In this document: piece after piece, positions 32,407 to 40,451 of the stretch
Layout: the number at the start of each line of letters is the position of its first letter
Position numbering within the stretch: position 1 is the stretch's first letter
From: Streptomyces chartreusis
Lineage (GTDB): Bacteria > Actinomycetota > Actinomycetes > Streptomycetales > Streptomycetaceae
DNA length: 64,000 bases
Direction of reading: 5' to 3'
NCBI RefSeq assembly: GCF_008704715.1
Contig: NZ_CP023689.1
Coordinates: 8,866,001 to 8,930,000, forward strand
The notes under the pieces: model-generated
Databases searched by the model: none
The model's input: the letters and a program-made list of their open reading frames with translations, nothing else
What the model was told of the DNA's origin: nothing
Program-made: the position numbers and the translations under genes

Positions 32407-34665
32407 TTGAAACGCCGGAAGAACTCCCTGCGCGCGCGTGCGCTGCTCGCCCTCACCGTGATCGCCGCATCGCTGGCCATCGCCCTCACGACACCCGTCC
32501 GCCTCGGACTCGACCTACGAGGCGGCACACAGATCACCCTCGAAACCCGCTCCACCGCCACCACCGAAGCCGACCGCGAGGCCACCGACCGCACGATGGA
32601 AGTGCTGCGGGGCCGTATCGACGCGCTGGGCGTCGCCGAACCGACCCTCGTCCGCTCGGGCGATCACCGCATCCTCGTCGAACTGCCGGGTGTACAGGAC
32701 CCGAAGAAGGCAGCCGACGTCCTGGGCCGCACCGCCCAGCTCACGGTCCACCCGGTCCTCGGCGCGGCCGAGACCCCGGATGACAACACCGGTCCAGGGC
32801 CGGCCAAAGATCAGACCCTGCCGGACGAGTCCGGGCAGCCCTTGCGGCTCAAGGCCGCCGCCCTCACCGGACAGGACGTCAAGGGCGCCGACGCCCGCTT
32901 CGACCAACAGAGCGGCGCCGGCTGGCACGTCACCATCGACTTCACCGGCGACGGCCGCGACGCGTGGGCGGACGTGACCGCACAGGCCGCCTGCCACCCG
33001 GCGGGGGACCCGCAGCGCCGGGTCGCCATCGTCCTCGACAACAAGATCATCTCCTCGCCGCAGGTCGACCCGTCCGTCGGCTGCGGTACCGGCATCCCGG
33101 GCGGCACGACCCAGATCACCGGCTCCTTCGACGACGCCGAGGCCCGCGAACTCGCGCTGCTCATCTCCGGCGGCGCCCTGCCCGTACCGGTCGAGACCGT
33201 CGAACAGCGCACCGTGGGCGCCACCCTCGGCGAGTCGGCCATCGAGGCCGCGGCCTGGGCCGCCGTCATCGGCACGACCCTGACCGCGCTGTTCATCATC
33301 GCCGTCTACCGGCTCATGGGCCTGCTCGCGACCGCCGCCCTGCTCTGCTACGGCCTGATCTCCTACGCCGCCCTGGCCGCGCTCGGCGCCACCCTGACCC
33401 TGCCCGGGCTCGCCGGGTTCGTCCTGGCCATCGGCATGGCCGTGGACGCCAACGTCCTGGTCTTCGAACGGGCCCGAGAGGAGTACGCCGCCCGCAGCCG
33501 CCCCAGCCCGCGGTCGGCCCTGACGGCGGGATTCCGCGGCGCGCTGAGCGCGATCGCCGACTCCAACATCACCACGCTCGTCGCCGCCGGCCTGCTGTTC
33601 GTCCTGGCCTCAGGCCCGGTCCGCGGCTTCGGCGTCACCCTCGGCATCGGTGTCCTCGCCTCCATGATCAGCGCCCTGGTCATCACGCGGGTACTGGCCG
33701 AGTACGCGGCCGGACGGCCCGCGGTCCGCCGACGCCCGCGCCTCACCGGCGTCGCCGACACCGGACGGGTACGGGACGGACTGCTGCGCCGTAACCCGTT
33801 CCTGATGCGTCGTCCCCGCCGCTGGCTGGCCGTGTCGGGAGCCCTGCTCGTCATGGCCGTCTCGGGCGTCCTGGTCCGCGGCCTCGACCTCGGCATCGAC
33901 TTCACCGGCGGCCGGCTCATCGAGTACTCCACGACCAAGGCCGTCGACCCCGACCGCGCACGCGAAGCCCTCACCGACGCCGGGTTCCCCCGCGCGGTCG
34001 TGCAGTCGTCCGGCGACACCGCCCTCACCGTGCGCACCGAGAACCTGACCGACACCGAGGCGGCCACCGTCACCGACGCCATCGGCGGACTCGGCGGTGA
34101 GACGAAGAAGGTCCGTGACGAGCTGATCGGCCCCAGCCTGGGCGACGAACTGCGCCGCAACGCGGTCATCGCCCTCGCTCTCGCACTGGGCGCCCAGCTG
34201 CTCTACCTGGCGGTCCGGTTCCGCTGGAGGTTCGCGACCGCGGCCGTCGGCGCGCTCGTGCACGACGTGGTGATCCTCGTCGGCGTCTTCGCCTGGCTGG
34301 GCAAGCCGATCGACGGGGTCTTCCTGGCCGCCCTGCTGACCGTCATCGGCTACTCGGTCAACGACTCGGTCGTCCTCTTCGACCGCATCCGCGAACTCCT
34401 CGCCCGCGACCGCACGACACCGCTGCCCCGCCTGACGAACCAGGCGATCCTCCAGACCCTGCCCCGCACGGTCAACACCGGCATGGGAGCCGCCATCATC
34501 CTCACCGCCCTGGCCGTCCTCGCCGACGACACCCTCACCGACTTCGCCCTGGCCCTGCTCGTCGGCCTGGCGGTCGGCACGTACTCATCCGTCTTCACCG
34601 CGGCCCCACTCACCCTCAGCCTGAATCCGCCCGCCCGGCGGCGTCGACCGCAGGAAGCGCACTGA
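32407..34665 (+). CDS. secDF: Fused protein translocase SecDF
   Basis: 752 aa. SecD half: first TM, LGLDLRGGTQITLETRS (D1 motif), large extracytoplasmic domain, and TM segments with GFVLAIGMAVDANVLVFERA. SecF half from about residue 460: LDLGIDFTGGRLIEYSTTKA (GxDFTGG) and VIGYSVNDSVVLFDRIRELL. It uses the proton-motive force to drive late steps of Sec export. Streptomycetes generally carry separate secD and secF elsewhere plus a second fused copy like this one. TTG 32407 is 6 nt after GGAGG (32396-32400); GTG 32404 is an alternative. Confidence 0.88.
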   Translation: MKRRKNSLRARALLALTVIAASLAIALTTPVRLGLDLRGGTQITLETRSTATTEADREATDRTMEVLRGRIDALGVAEPTLVRSGDHRILVELPGVQDPKKAADVLGRTAQLTVHPVLGAAETPDDNTGPGPAKDQTLPDESGQPLRLKAAALTGQDVKGADARFDQQSGAGWHVTIDFTGDGRDAWADVTAQAACHPAGDPQRRVAIVLDNKIISSPQVDPSVGCGTGIPGGTTQITGSFDDAEARELALLISGGALPVPVETVEQRTVGATLGESAIEAAAWAAVIGTTLTALFIIAVYRLMGLLATAALLCYGLISYAALAALGATLTLPGLAGFVLAIGMAVDANVLVFERAREEYAARSRPSPRSALTAGFRGALSAIADSNITTLVAAGLLFVLASGPVRGFGVTLGIGVLASMISALVITRVLAEYAAGRPAVRRRPRLTGVADTGRVRDGLLRRNPFLMRRPRRWLAVSGALLVMAVSGVLVRGLDLGIDFTGGRLIEYSTTKAVDPDRAREALTDAGFPRAVVQSSGDTALTVRTENLTDTEAATVTDAIGGLGGETKKVRDELIGPSLGDELRRNAVIALALALGAQLLYLAVRFRWRFATAAVGALVHDVVILVGVFAWLGKPIDGVFLAALLTVIGYSVNDSVVLFDRIRELLARDRTTPLPRLTNQAILQTLPRTVNTGMGAAIILTALAVLADDTLTDFALALLVGLAVGTYSSVFTAAPLTLSLNPPARRRRPQEAH

Positions 34666-34680
34666 CACTTCGTCGCACAG

Positions 34681-34713
34681 GAGCCCGCGCCCCGTCATCT
34701 CGGGCGCGGGTTC
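34681..34713 (+). terminator. Hairpin downstream of secDF
   Basis: GAGCCCGCGCCC (34681-34692) pairs with GGGCGCGGGTTC (34702-34713), 12 bp with one G-T wobble and a 9-nt loop, 16 nt after the secDF stop. Typical actinobacterial terminator without a T tract. Confidence 0.65.
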
Positions 34714-34884
34714 GCGTCGTTCGCCTCGCGGGATGCCCAGCGGCCCCATAGAGTCGCGGTGCCGCCACGACAAGACGGGCGGCGCGGCTCCTCGCATGCC
34801 CAAGGGGCGGTTCCCCACGGACCGGGCGGACGGCTTGCAGGGGAGTCGCGGGCACGCTGAGGCTCAAGCGATCGAGGAGTGCTC

Positions 34885-35343
34885 ATGGCAGGACGGTTTG
34901 AGGCGACGTTCGAGGTCGATCGACCTGTCGAGGCGGTGTTCGACTACCTCGCCGACGGACGCAACGATCCGCAGTTCAGCCCCCGCGTGCTCAAGATCGA
35001 GCGGGTCCCCGACTCCCCGACCGCCGTGGGCACGGTCTTCCGCAGCTCGGTCAAGGACGCCGGGATGAAGACGGCCAGGGAGTTCCGCATCACCGAACTC
35101 CAGGCCCCCACGAAGATTCGCTGGGCCGAGGTGTCGAAGAACATCGTCACGGCCAGTGAAGGCGGTTACGACCTGGAGCCGCTGGGCGAGGGCAGGACCC
35201 AGGTCCGTATCCACAACGTTCTGGAAGGCCACGGCATCGGCAAGCTCCTCGTCGGCCTGGCACTCTCCGCCGCCCGCAAGGACGCCCCGGCCTTCGGCGC
35301 GCGGATCAGGGCGGCGGCCGAAGCGGCGATCCCGGCGCGTTGA
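34885..35343 (+). CDS. SRPBCC family (polyketide cyclase/START-like) protein
   Basis: 152 aa. The helix-grip fold is recognisable from MAGRFEATFEVDRPVEAVFD, YLADGRNDPQFSPRVLKIER, TKIRWAEVSKNIVTASEGGY and a long C-terminal helix LLVGLALSAARKDAPAFGAR. The family binds small hydrophobic ligands; members without enzyme partners are often of unknown role. ATG 34885 has GAGGAG 5 nt upstream. Single gene, convergent with the small secreted protein across a strong bidirectional hairpin. Confidence 0.8.
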   Translation: MAGRFEATFEVDRPVEAVFDYLADGRNDPQFSPRVLKIERVPDSPTAVGTVFRSSVKDAGMKTAREFRITELQAPTKIRWAEVSKNIVTASEGGYDLEPLGEGRTQVRIHNVLEGHGIGKLLVGLALSAARKDAPAFGARIRAAAEAAIPAR

Positions 35344-35354
35344 CCCGACCCGGA

Positions 35355-35383
35355 CGGTGAGGGCGGGCAGCCCGCCCTCACCG
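35355..35383. terminator. Bidirectional terminator hairpin between convergent genes
   Basis: CGGTGAGGGCGGG (35355-35367) pairs perfectly with CCCGCCCTCACCG (35371-35383) over a 3-nt loop, between the stops of the SRPBCC gene (plus) and the small secreted protein gene (minus). Confidence 0.75.
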
Positions 35384-35402
35384 GCTCAGGGATCCGGTCA
35401 CG

Positions 35403-35645
35403 TCACTGGCGGCCGGACCACGCCAGGCTGTCCACCAGCATGGTCAGGGGCGACTTGGGGACGGCCGCGCCGCTCCCGTTGTCGGTCTGCCTCCAGGTCG
35501 TGCCGGAGTCCGTGCTGTTCGAGCCCTTGGTGTCGTTGACGCCCTGGAAGATGCCGAAGTCGACGGGTCCGTCGTCGGCGGAGGCGGGGACGGCGGCCAT
35601 GAGGAGAGCCGCTCCGGCGAGTGCCGCGGCAGTGATGATCTTCAT
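35403..35645 (-). CDS. Small secreted protein
   Basis: 80 aa. A clear Sec signal peptide, MKIITAAALAGAALLMAAVP with cleavage after ASA, leaves a mature peptide of about 56 residues, Asp/Ser/Thr-rich (DFGIFQGVNDTKGSNSTDSG) without cysteines. No domain is recognised. It resembles small chaplin-sized or spore-coat-like exported peptides only in size, so no function is proposed. Confidence 0.65.
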   Translation of the reverse strand: MKIITAAALAGAALLMAAVPASADDGPVDFGIFQGVNDTKGSNSTDSGTTWRQTDNGSGAAVPKSPLTMLVDSLAWSGRQ

Positions 35646-35727
35646 GCCGGGCTCAACGACGAGACGGGCGACAGGATGTTCGGTCCGGCCCTTTTGGCGG
35701 AGCGTCGGAGCCGGCCTACGGAGGCGC

Positions 35728-35772
35728 GGTGTCGGTCGGTGTCGGACGGTGTCGGTCGGAGGGTGTCGGACG
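35728..35772. repeat. Short direct repeats in the intergenic region upstream of the secreted peptide
   Basis: GGTGTCGG occurs four times within 45 bp as two larger imperfect copies. It lies between the small secreted protein start (minus) and the phosphatase stop. It may be a regulator array for the secreted peptide gene, or simple low-complexity sequence. Confidence 0.5.
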
Positions 35773-35775
35773 ATT

Positions 35776-36900
35776 TCAGGACGGCCGAGGCAGGCGCTCG
35801 ATCGCGACCATGGCGGCGTCGTCCCCCAGATGTCCGCCGACGTGCCGCATCAGGTCCTTGCACAGGTGGGCCAGCAGGGCGTCGGGACCGTGCTCCGCGG
35901 CCTTGCCCGCCACCCGTTCCGCGAGCGGGTAGAACGTGCCCCCACCGTCGCGGGCCTCGATGACACCGTCGGTGTAGAGCAGGACGACGTCGCCGTACTC
36001 GAAGGCGAACGTCTCCTCGGAGAGCTCGGTCGCCACGAACTCGGTGAGGCCCAGGGGCGGTGCCGGGTGGCGCACTGCAAGGGGACGGACCTGGTCGCCG
36101 CGCAACAGCAGTGGCGGCGGATGCCCGCAGTTGATCAGGTGGAGCACCGGCTCGTCGTCCGGGATGTCCAGCGCGGCGGCGGTGATGAACGACTCGCCGC
36201 GGTCCTCGGCCGTGGCGTCGAGGGCCGCGGGGTCGTCGAGGTCCGAGGAGACGGTTCCCTCCAGGAAGCTCATGAGCGCCGGCAGGTCGGCCTGTCTGTG
36301 GGCCGCGCCCCGGAAGGCGCCGAGCAGGAGCGCGGCGTCCCCGACCGCCTCCAGGCCCTTACCCCGGACATCGCCGATGACGATGCGGATACCGCGCTCC
36401 GTACGAGCGGCGGCATACAAATCGCCGCCGATCTGCGCCTCGGATTCGGCGGCCAGGTACACCGAGGCGATGCGCAGTGAACCGACCCGCTGGGGAAGCG
36501 GCTTGAGCACCACTTCCTGCGCCGCCGTGGCGACCGACCGCAGCTGCATCAGTTCCCGTTCGTGACGCTCCCGCCGGGCGGCGAACGAGGTCGCGAACGC
36601 CGACATCAGGATCAGGGTGATCAGCTGGAACGAGTGGTTCAGATCGACGAGGGTGGTGCGCACCGCCGCCACCACGGCCTGGGCCGTAACGGCGAGCGCG
36701 CCGACGTATGCGGTCATGCGCGGCCCGGCGAACGACGCCGTGACGGCGGGCGCGGCCACCAGGAACGGCCCGAGATGGACGCTGGCCGGAGCCAGGATGT
36801 CGACCACCGTGACGATCACGATCATCAGGATCGGCACCACCAGCAGCGCCTGAGGCGGCTCCTGCGACCACTGAAGGCCTTTGGGGCGTCTAGGAACCAT
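35776..36900 (-). CDS. Membrane-anchored PP2C-type (SpoIIE) phosphatase
   Basis: 374 aa. About four N-terminal membrane helices (ALLVVPILMIVIVTVVDILA, LGPFLVAAPAVTASFAGP, YVGALAVTAQAVVAAVRTTL, FQLITLILMSAFATSFAARR), then a short coiled segment and the PP2C domain from ~135: EAQIGGDLYAAARTERG, IVIGDVRGKGLEAVGDAALL, LINCGHPPPLLLRGDQVRPL, VVLLYTDGVIEARD and GGHLGDDAAMVAIERL. Acts on unknown phosphoproteins, probably anti-anti-sigma factors. ATG 36900 is chosen because the frame upstream is not protein-like; the ribosome site is weak. Confidence 0.85.
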   Translation of the reverse strand: MVPRRPKGLQWSQEPPQALLVVPILMIVIVTVVDILAPASVHLGPFLVAAPAVTASFAGPRMTAYVGALAVTAQAVVAAVRTTLVDLNHSFQLITLILMSAFATSFAARRERHERELMQLRSVATAAQEVVLKPLPQRVGSLRIASVYLAAESEAQIGGDLYAAARTERGIRIVIGDVRGKGLEAVGDAALLLGAFRGAAHRQADLPALMSFLEGTVSSDLDDPAALDATAEDRGESFITAAALDIPDDEPVLHLINCGHPPPLLLRGDQVRPLAVRHPAPPLGLTEFVATELSEETFAFEYGDVVLLYTDGVIEARDGGGTFYPLAERVAGKAAEHGPDALLAHLCKDLMRHVGGHLGDDAAMVAIERLPRPS

Positions 36901-37133
36901 ATGTTCTGGATACACCCCATGGCGCCGCGGCGCCCGCACCGACGCCGACCACGGTCCCGCACCTCTGATCTCCGCTCGGCCCAGGTCCCGCCATAGGGGC
37001 CCAATGTGGCCAATTAACGTCGTTCCCTGATTGTCGAGGACATGCCACTCTTGCGCTCGTCTGTCCACGGCCGCTCATGGATCCCGCCGCCAGGAGGCAG
37101 CGGGAGGCGGTCGCGGGCCACAGGGGGAACGAC

Positions 37134-37925
37134 ATGCTGCGAAGAACGAGAACCGCGATCGGACTGGCAGTGACCGCGCTGGTGGTCGCGCTCTCGGCCC
37201 CGGCGGTGCAGGCGGACACGACTGCCCCGACGGGGCCGGCGTCCGACCGCGCCGGGGCGGACAACGCCGTCTACGTGGTCCAGCCACGCTCCGACGGCAC
37301 CACCTACACCGCCATCTACGAACCCGCCCCGGGCGTCTCGGCCGACGAACTGCGCAGCACTCTGCGCCGGCAGGGCGTGCGCGGCGTGCAGGACGAGAAC
37401 AGCGCGCTCGGCATCGGCATCGCCGGCTGCTCGCCCATCGTCGGCACCGCCTCCGCCTGGTGCGGCCACAAGTGGGCGTACGGCCCCTTCAACGACCCGC
37501 AGGTGTACTTCCTCGACCACAGCGGCGACTCGTGGCCCGTGACCGACGCCCGGGTCGACTGGTACCAGGCCCCCGGCATCGACGCCTACTACCGCTGGCA
37601 CACCGCCGGTTGCCCCGGGGGCGGGCGGCACTGCGTGCACGTGTACAGCGGCAGCTACGGCACCGCCTGGTACGGGCTGACCGAGGCGTCCACGTCGGGC
37701 GGCTACTTCGTCGACGGCAGCGTCACGGTCAAGCTCAACGACCAGGTCACCCCGAACACCTACGCGGCCAGGCGCAGCGTCGCCTGCCACGAGATGGGCC
37801 ACGCCCTCGGGCTCGACCACAACGGGTCCACCAACAGCTGCCTGTCCGTACCGGAGTTCCCGCAGCACCCGTCGTCGGACGACTTCGCCGTACTGAACCA
37901 GCTGTACCCGAAGCCCGGCACCTGA
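37134..37925 (+). CDS. Secreted matrixin-like metalloprotease
   Basis: 263 aa. Signal peptide LRRTRTAIGLAVTALVVALS with cleavage near VQA. A pro-region of ~75 residues (YVVQPRSDGTTYTAIYEPAP ...) precedes a catalytic domain with cysteines (AGCSPIVGTASAWCGHKW) and the zinc motif VACHEMGHALGLDHNGSTNS (HExxHxxGxxH, metzincin). This suggests an extracellular zinc endopeptidase of the M10 type. Monocistronic. Start ATG 37134; an upstream in-frame ATG at 37077 is unlikely. Confidence 0.82.
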   Translation: MLRRTRTAIGLAVTALVVALSAPAVQADTTAPTGPASDRAGADNAVYVVQPRSDGTTYTAIYEPAPGVSADELRSTLRRQGVRGVQDENSALGIGIAGCSPIVGTASAWCGHKWAYGPFNDPQVYFLDHSGDSWPVTDARVDWYQAPGIDAYYRWHTAGCPGGGRHCVHVYSGSYGTAWYGLTEASTSGGYFVDGSVTVKLNDQVTPNTYAARRSVACHEMGHALGLDHNGSTNSCLSVPEFPQHPSSDDFAVLNQLYPKPGT

Positions 37926-38065
37926 CGGTCCTGGGCAGTGGCAGCCTCGGACGCGGTGAGCTGGTTCATCAGCGACTCCGTGTCCGAGGCGCATCCGCCC
38001 GTGTGGAGGCCGGCGTCCTACTGTGGGGGATCGCTCGTGACCCGACCAGCAAGGAGCGTCCGGCC

Positions 38066-39007
38066 GTGAACGTCGAAATACCCTCGCACGTGAGCGACTT
38101 GGCCACCGGGCTCGGCACCGGGGTCCCTTACGCCCTGAAGGTCCTGGCCGGCCGACTGGCCGACGACCCGGACATGGGCCGGCCTTCGGGGCTGCCCGGC
38201 ATCCTCACGGTGATGGTCGACGGCGACGTGTTCGAGGACTGCCCCGACCTGGCCGTCGGCTACATCCGCGAGCCCGATCGGGTCGTGATCCGGCATGTCG
38301 CCCCGGCCTCCTTCGTAGAGCCGGAAGCAGACGCGGGGGAGCCAGAGCCAGAGCCGGAACCGGTCGCCGATCCCGCCCTCACCGCGGTCACGGTCCGGGA
38401 GGTCGCCGACGCCTGGCACCGTGTCACCCGCCTGCTCCAGCACCACGCCCCCGACTCCTACGCCTCGCTCCGGCCCGGAGCGAGGCCCGCCGCCGTCGCC
38501 GTCGTGGAGAACGAACTCCGCATCCGGATACCCGTCGAGCTGAGCGCCCTGTGGTTGTTGACCGCGGGTGACGACGGAGTCGAAGGCTCGGGGTGCCTGC
38601 CGGGCAATCGGGCCCTGATGACCTTGGACGCCGTGGTCGAGGTCCACCGGCAGCGGATGGACTCCCAGGCCCAGCACGAGGCGGCCTACGCGGACCGCCC
38701 CGAGTACGAACCGGGCACCGTATGGAAGGCGACCTGGATCCCGGTCGTCACCCGCGGCCCGTCCGACCGCACCTCGGGCCTGTACCTGGACGCCGAGACC
38801 GGCTACCTGGGTCGCTGGTCCCGTTACAACGATGATTTCGTCGAGGAGCTCGACACGCTCATCACGTACTTGGAAGAGGCCGCCGACATGCTCGAAGCCC
38901 CGTCCCTGGCCACTCGGGACAAGCCCGGCCTGGTCGATGGGGCGCTGGTGTGGCTGAGCGGCATCGATCCCGGGCGGGAATCCCGGTGGATGCCGCTGGC
39001 TCGCTGA
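38066..39007 (+). CDS. SMI1/KNR4 (SUKH) family protein
   Basis: 313 aa from GTG 38066 behind AAGGAG. The N-terminal ~100 residues (ILTVMVDGDVFEDCPDLAVG, YIREPDRVVIRHVAPASF) end in an acidic Glu-Pro linker. The SUKH domain starts near 110: LRPGARPAAVAVVENELRIR, IPVELSALWLLTAGDDGVEG, GCLPGNRALMTLDAVVEVHR, TRGPSDRTSGLYLDAETGYL. SUKH proteins often act as immunity factors against polymorphic nuclease toxins. No toxin gene lies nearby, as with the Imm49 protein at 1228-2217. Other regulatory roles remain possible. Confidence 0.75.
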   Translation: MNVEIPSHVSDLATGLGTGVPYALKVLAGRLADDPDMGRPSGLPGILTVMVDGDVFEDCPDLAVGYIREPDRVVIRHVAPASFVEPEADAGEPEPEPEPVADPALTAVTVREVADAWHRVTRLLQHHAPDSYASLRPGARPAAVAVVENELRIRIPVELSALWLLTAGDDGVEGSGCLPGNRALMTLDAVVEVHRQRMDSQAQHEAAYADRPEYEPGTVWKATWIPVVTRGPSDRTSGLYLDAETGYLGRWSRYNDDFVEELDTLITYLEEAADMLEAPSLATRDKPGLVDGALVWLSGIDPGRESRWMPLAR

Positions 39008-39066
39008 CAGCGAGCGGACGGCGAGGCGGCGGCATCTACCCCTGCCCCCTCCCGGTACCCGACCGC

Positions 39067-39459
39067 CTACTCCGGCTGGGTCGCGATCTGGATCAGGTTG
39101 CCGCAGGTGTCGTCGAAGACGGCCGTGGTGACGGGGCCCATCTCCAGGGGCTCCTGGGTGAAGCGGACACCGTGGGCGCGCAGCCGCTCGTACTCCGCGT
39201 TGACGTCCGCGACGGCGAACTGGGCCAGCGGAATGCCGTCCTGGACGAGGGTGTCGCGGTAGGTCCGGGCGATCGGGTGACCGACGGGCTCCAGGAGGAG
39301 TTCCGTGCCGCCGGGCTCCTCGGGGGAGACGACGGTGAGCCATCGGTCCTTCTCGCCCACGGGGACGTCGTGCTTCTTCACGAAGCCGAGGATCTCCGTG
39401 TAGAAGTGCAGGGCCTTGGCCTGGTCGTCGACGAAGACGCTGGTCAGATGGATCTTCAT
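39067..39459 (-). CDS. VOC (glyoxalase/bleomycin-resistance) family protein
   Basis: 130 aa. Beta-alpha-beta-beta-beta units: MKIHLTSVFVDDQAKALHFY, TEILGFVKKHDVPVG, then second unit PLAQFAVADVNAEYERLRAH, GVRFTQEPLEMGPVTTAVFD and the closing DTCGNLIQIATQPE with the metal Glu/His-type positions. ATG 39459 overlaps the stop of the ArsR-type regulator gene (ATGA), so it is the regulated partner of that regulator. Specific substrate unknown. Confidence 0.85.
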   Translation of the reverse strand: MKIHLTSVFVDDQAKALHFYTEILGFVKKHDVPVGEKDRWLTVVSPEEPGGTELLLEPVGHPIARTYRDTLVQDGIPLAQFAVADVNAEYERLRAHGVRFTQEPLEMGPVTTAVFDDTCGNLIQIATQPE

Positions 39460-39758
39460 GAGGTGCTCTTCTCCGGTCCGGATGTCTCGGGCACGTGCCA
39501 CCGCTCGGTGATCTGCCGCAGCGGAGCCGTATTCAGGTCGTGGAACTTGTAGCGGCCCTCCCGCCTGGTCTCGACGAGCCCTGCGGCCTCCAGCACGGCG
39601 AGGTGCTGTGAGACTCCCTGGCGGGAAATGGCCAGCTGGTGCTTCATGGCCAGTCGCGAGCAGATCTCGAACAGTGTCTGTCCGGATTTCTCCGTGAGCT
39701 CGTCGAGGATGGTGCGACGGGTGGGGTCGGCCAAGGCTTTGAAGAGGTCATCGGCCAC
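39456..39758 (-). CDS. ArsR-family transcriptional regulator
   Basis: 100 aa winged helix: LFKALADPTRRTILDELTEK, SGQTLFEICSRLAMKHQLAI, SRQGVSQHLAVLEAAGLVET, RREGRYKFHDLN. No metal-binding ELCVCDL motif is present, so it belongs to the metal-independent group usually paired with VOC or SRPBCC proteins. GTG 39758 has GGAG very close upstream; a slightly different start is possible. Translationally coupled to the VOC gene. Confidence 0.85.
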   Translation of the reverse strand: MADDLFKALADPTRRTILDELTEKSGQTLFEICSRLAMKHQLAISRQGVSQHLAVLEAAGLVETRREGRYKFHDLNTAPLRQITERWHVPETSGPEKSTS

Positions 39759-39863
39759 GACTCCAGCATAGGCAAGCCGTCGCTTGCCTATCAAGTCGGG
39801 ATGCGCGCCGAGCCCTCGACCGAGGGGGTGTGTCCGCCCGGCCCACCGATAGCCTGCGTCACC

Positions 39864-40301
39864 ATGACGCGTGTCTGGTTCCTGCCCCTGCTGCTCGTCG
39901 TCGTCGGCTCGGCCGTGGCGACCACGCTGTTCCTCGACGGCAGCCCCGGCACGGCCGCCGCACTCCTGCTGGTGTTCGTGCTGCTCGCCGGAGTCAATTC
40001 GCCGCTGATCTTCCCGAGGTCGATCGGTGCCCTGGAGGCGCAGCGCCGCAGTGCCGCCGACGGGCGGCCGGTCGTCTACTGGCGCCCGGGCTGCCCGTAC
40101 TGCATGCGCCTGCGCGTCCGGCTGGGCCGCGCCGCGCGTCAGGCGCACTGGGTCAATATCTGGCGCGACCCGGCCGGCGCGGCGGCGGTGCGGGCCGTCA
40201 ACGACGGCAACGAGACCGTGCCGACGGTCGTCGTGGCGGGGCAGTCGCACACCAACCCTGATCCGGAATGGGCGCGGGATCACCTCTTCCCCTCCGCGTG
40301 A
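39864..40301 (+). CDS. Membrane-anchored glutaredoxin/mycoredoxin-like protein
   Basis: 145 aa. Two N-terminal membrane helices (FLPLLLVVVGSAVATTLFLD, GTAAALLLVFVLLAGVNSPL) are followed by a thioredoxin-fold domain with the redox pair in VVYWRPGCPYCMRLRVRLG, cis-Pro in ETVPTVVVAGQSHTNPD. The CPYC motif fits glutaredoxin/mycoredoxin chemistry with mycothiol. The domain faces the cytoplasm if both helices form a hairpin. Single gene before the one-carbon cluster. Function in that pathway is not established. Confidence 0.8.
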   Translation: MTRVWFLPLLLVVVGSAVATTLFLDGSPGTAAALLLVFVLLAGVNSPLIFPRSIGALEAQRRSAADGRPVVYWRPGCPYCMRLRVRLGRAARQAHWVNIWRDPAGAAAVRAVNDGNETVPTVVVAGQSHTNPDPEWARDHLFPSA

Positions 40302-40319
40302 TCATCTGAGGTGAAGCCC

Positions 40320-40390
40320 TTGACATGGATCCGGGGGTCGGGCTTCCTTAGGGTCGTTGCGTATCACGCAGATGTTGTGCAGTGCGCAAC
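40320..40390 (+). promoter_or_regulatory. Promoter region and paired candidate IclR operators (site A) of the fdhF-like gene
   Basis: Two 17-bp sites of the type GTTGC-N7-GCAAC lie at 40356-40372 (GTTGCGTATCACGCAGA) and 40374-40390 (GTTGTGCAGTGCGCAAC), 18 bp centre to centre. A TAGGGT hexamer (40349-40354) ends 1 nt before the first site. TTGACA at 40320-40325 is present, but its 23-nt spacing is too long for a classic -35. They lie 61 nt upstream of the FdhF start. Confidence 0.65.
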
Positions 40391-40451
40391 TCGTGCGGGT
40401 GTTTGGCGCCCGCCCGGCCCGCAACCCCTACACCCCGGAGCAGCGCCTCAC

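Noticed and set aside
32079..32783. Poly-alanine and Gly-Ser open frames across the hexamer repeat
   Set aside because: Arise from translation of the repeat; no start with a ribosome site and no homology.
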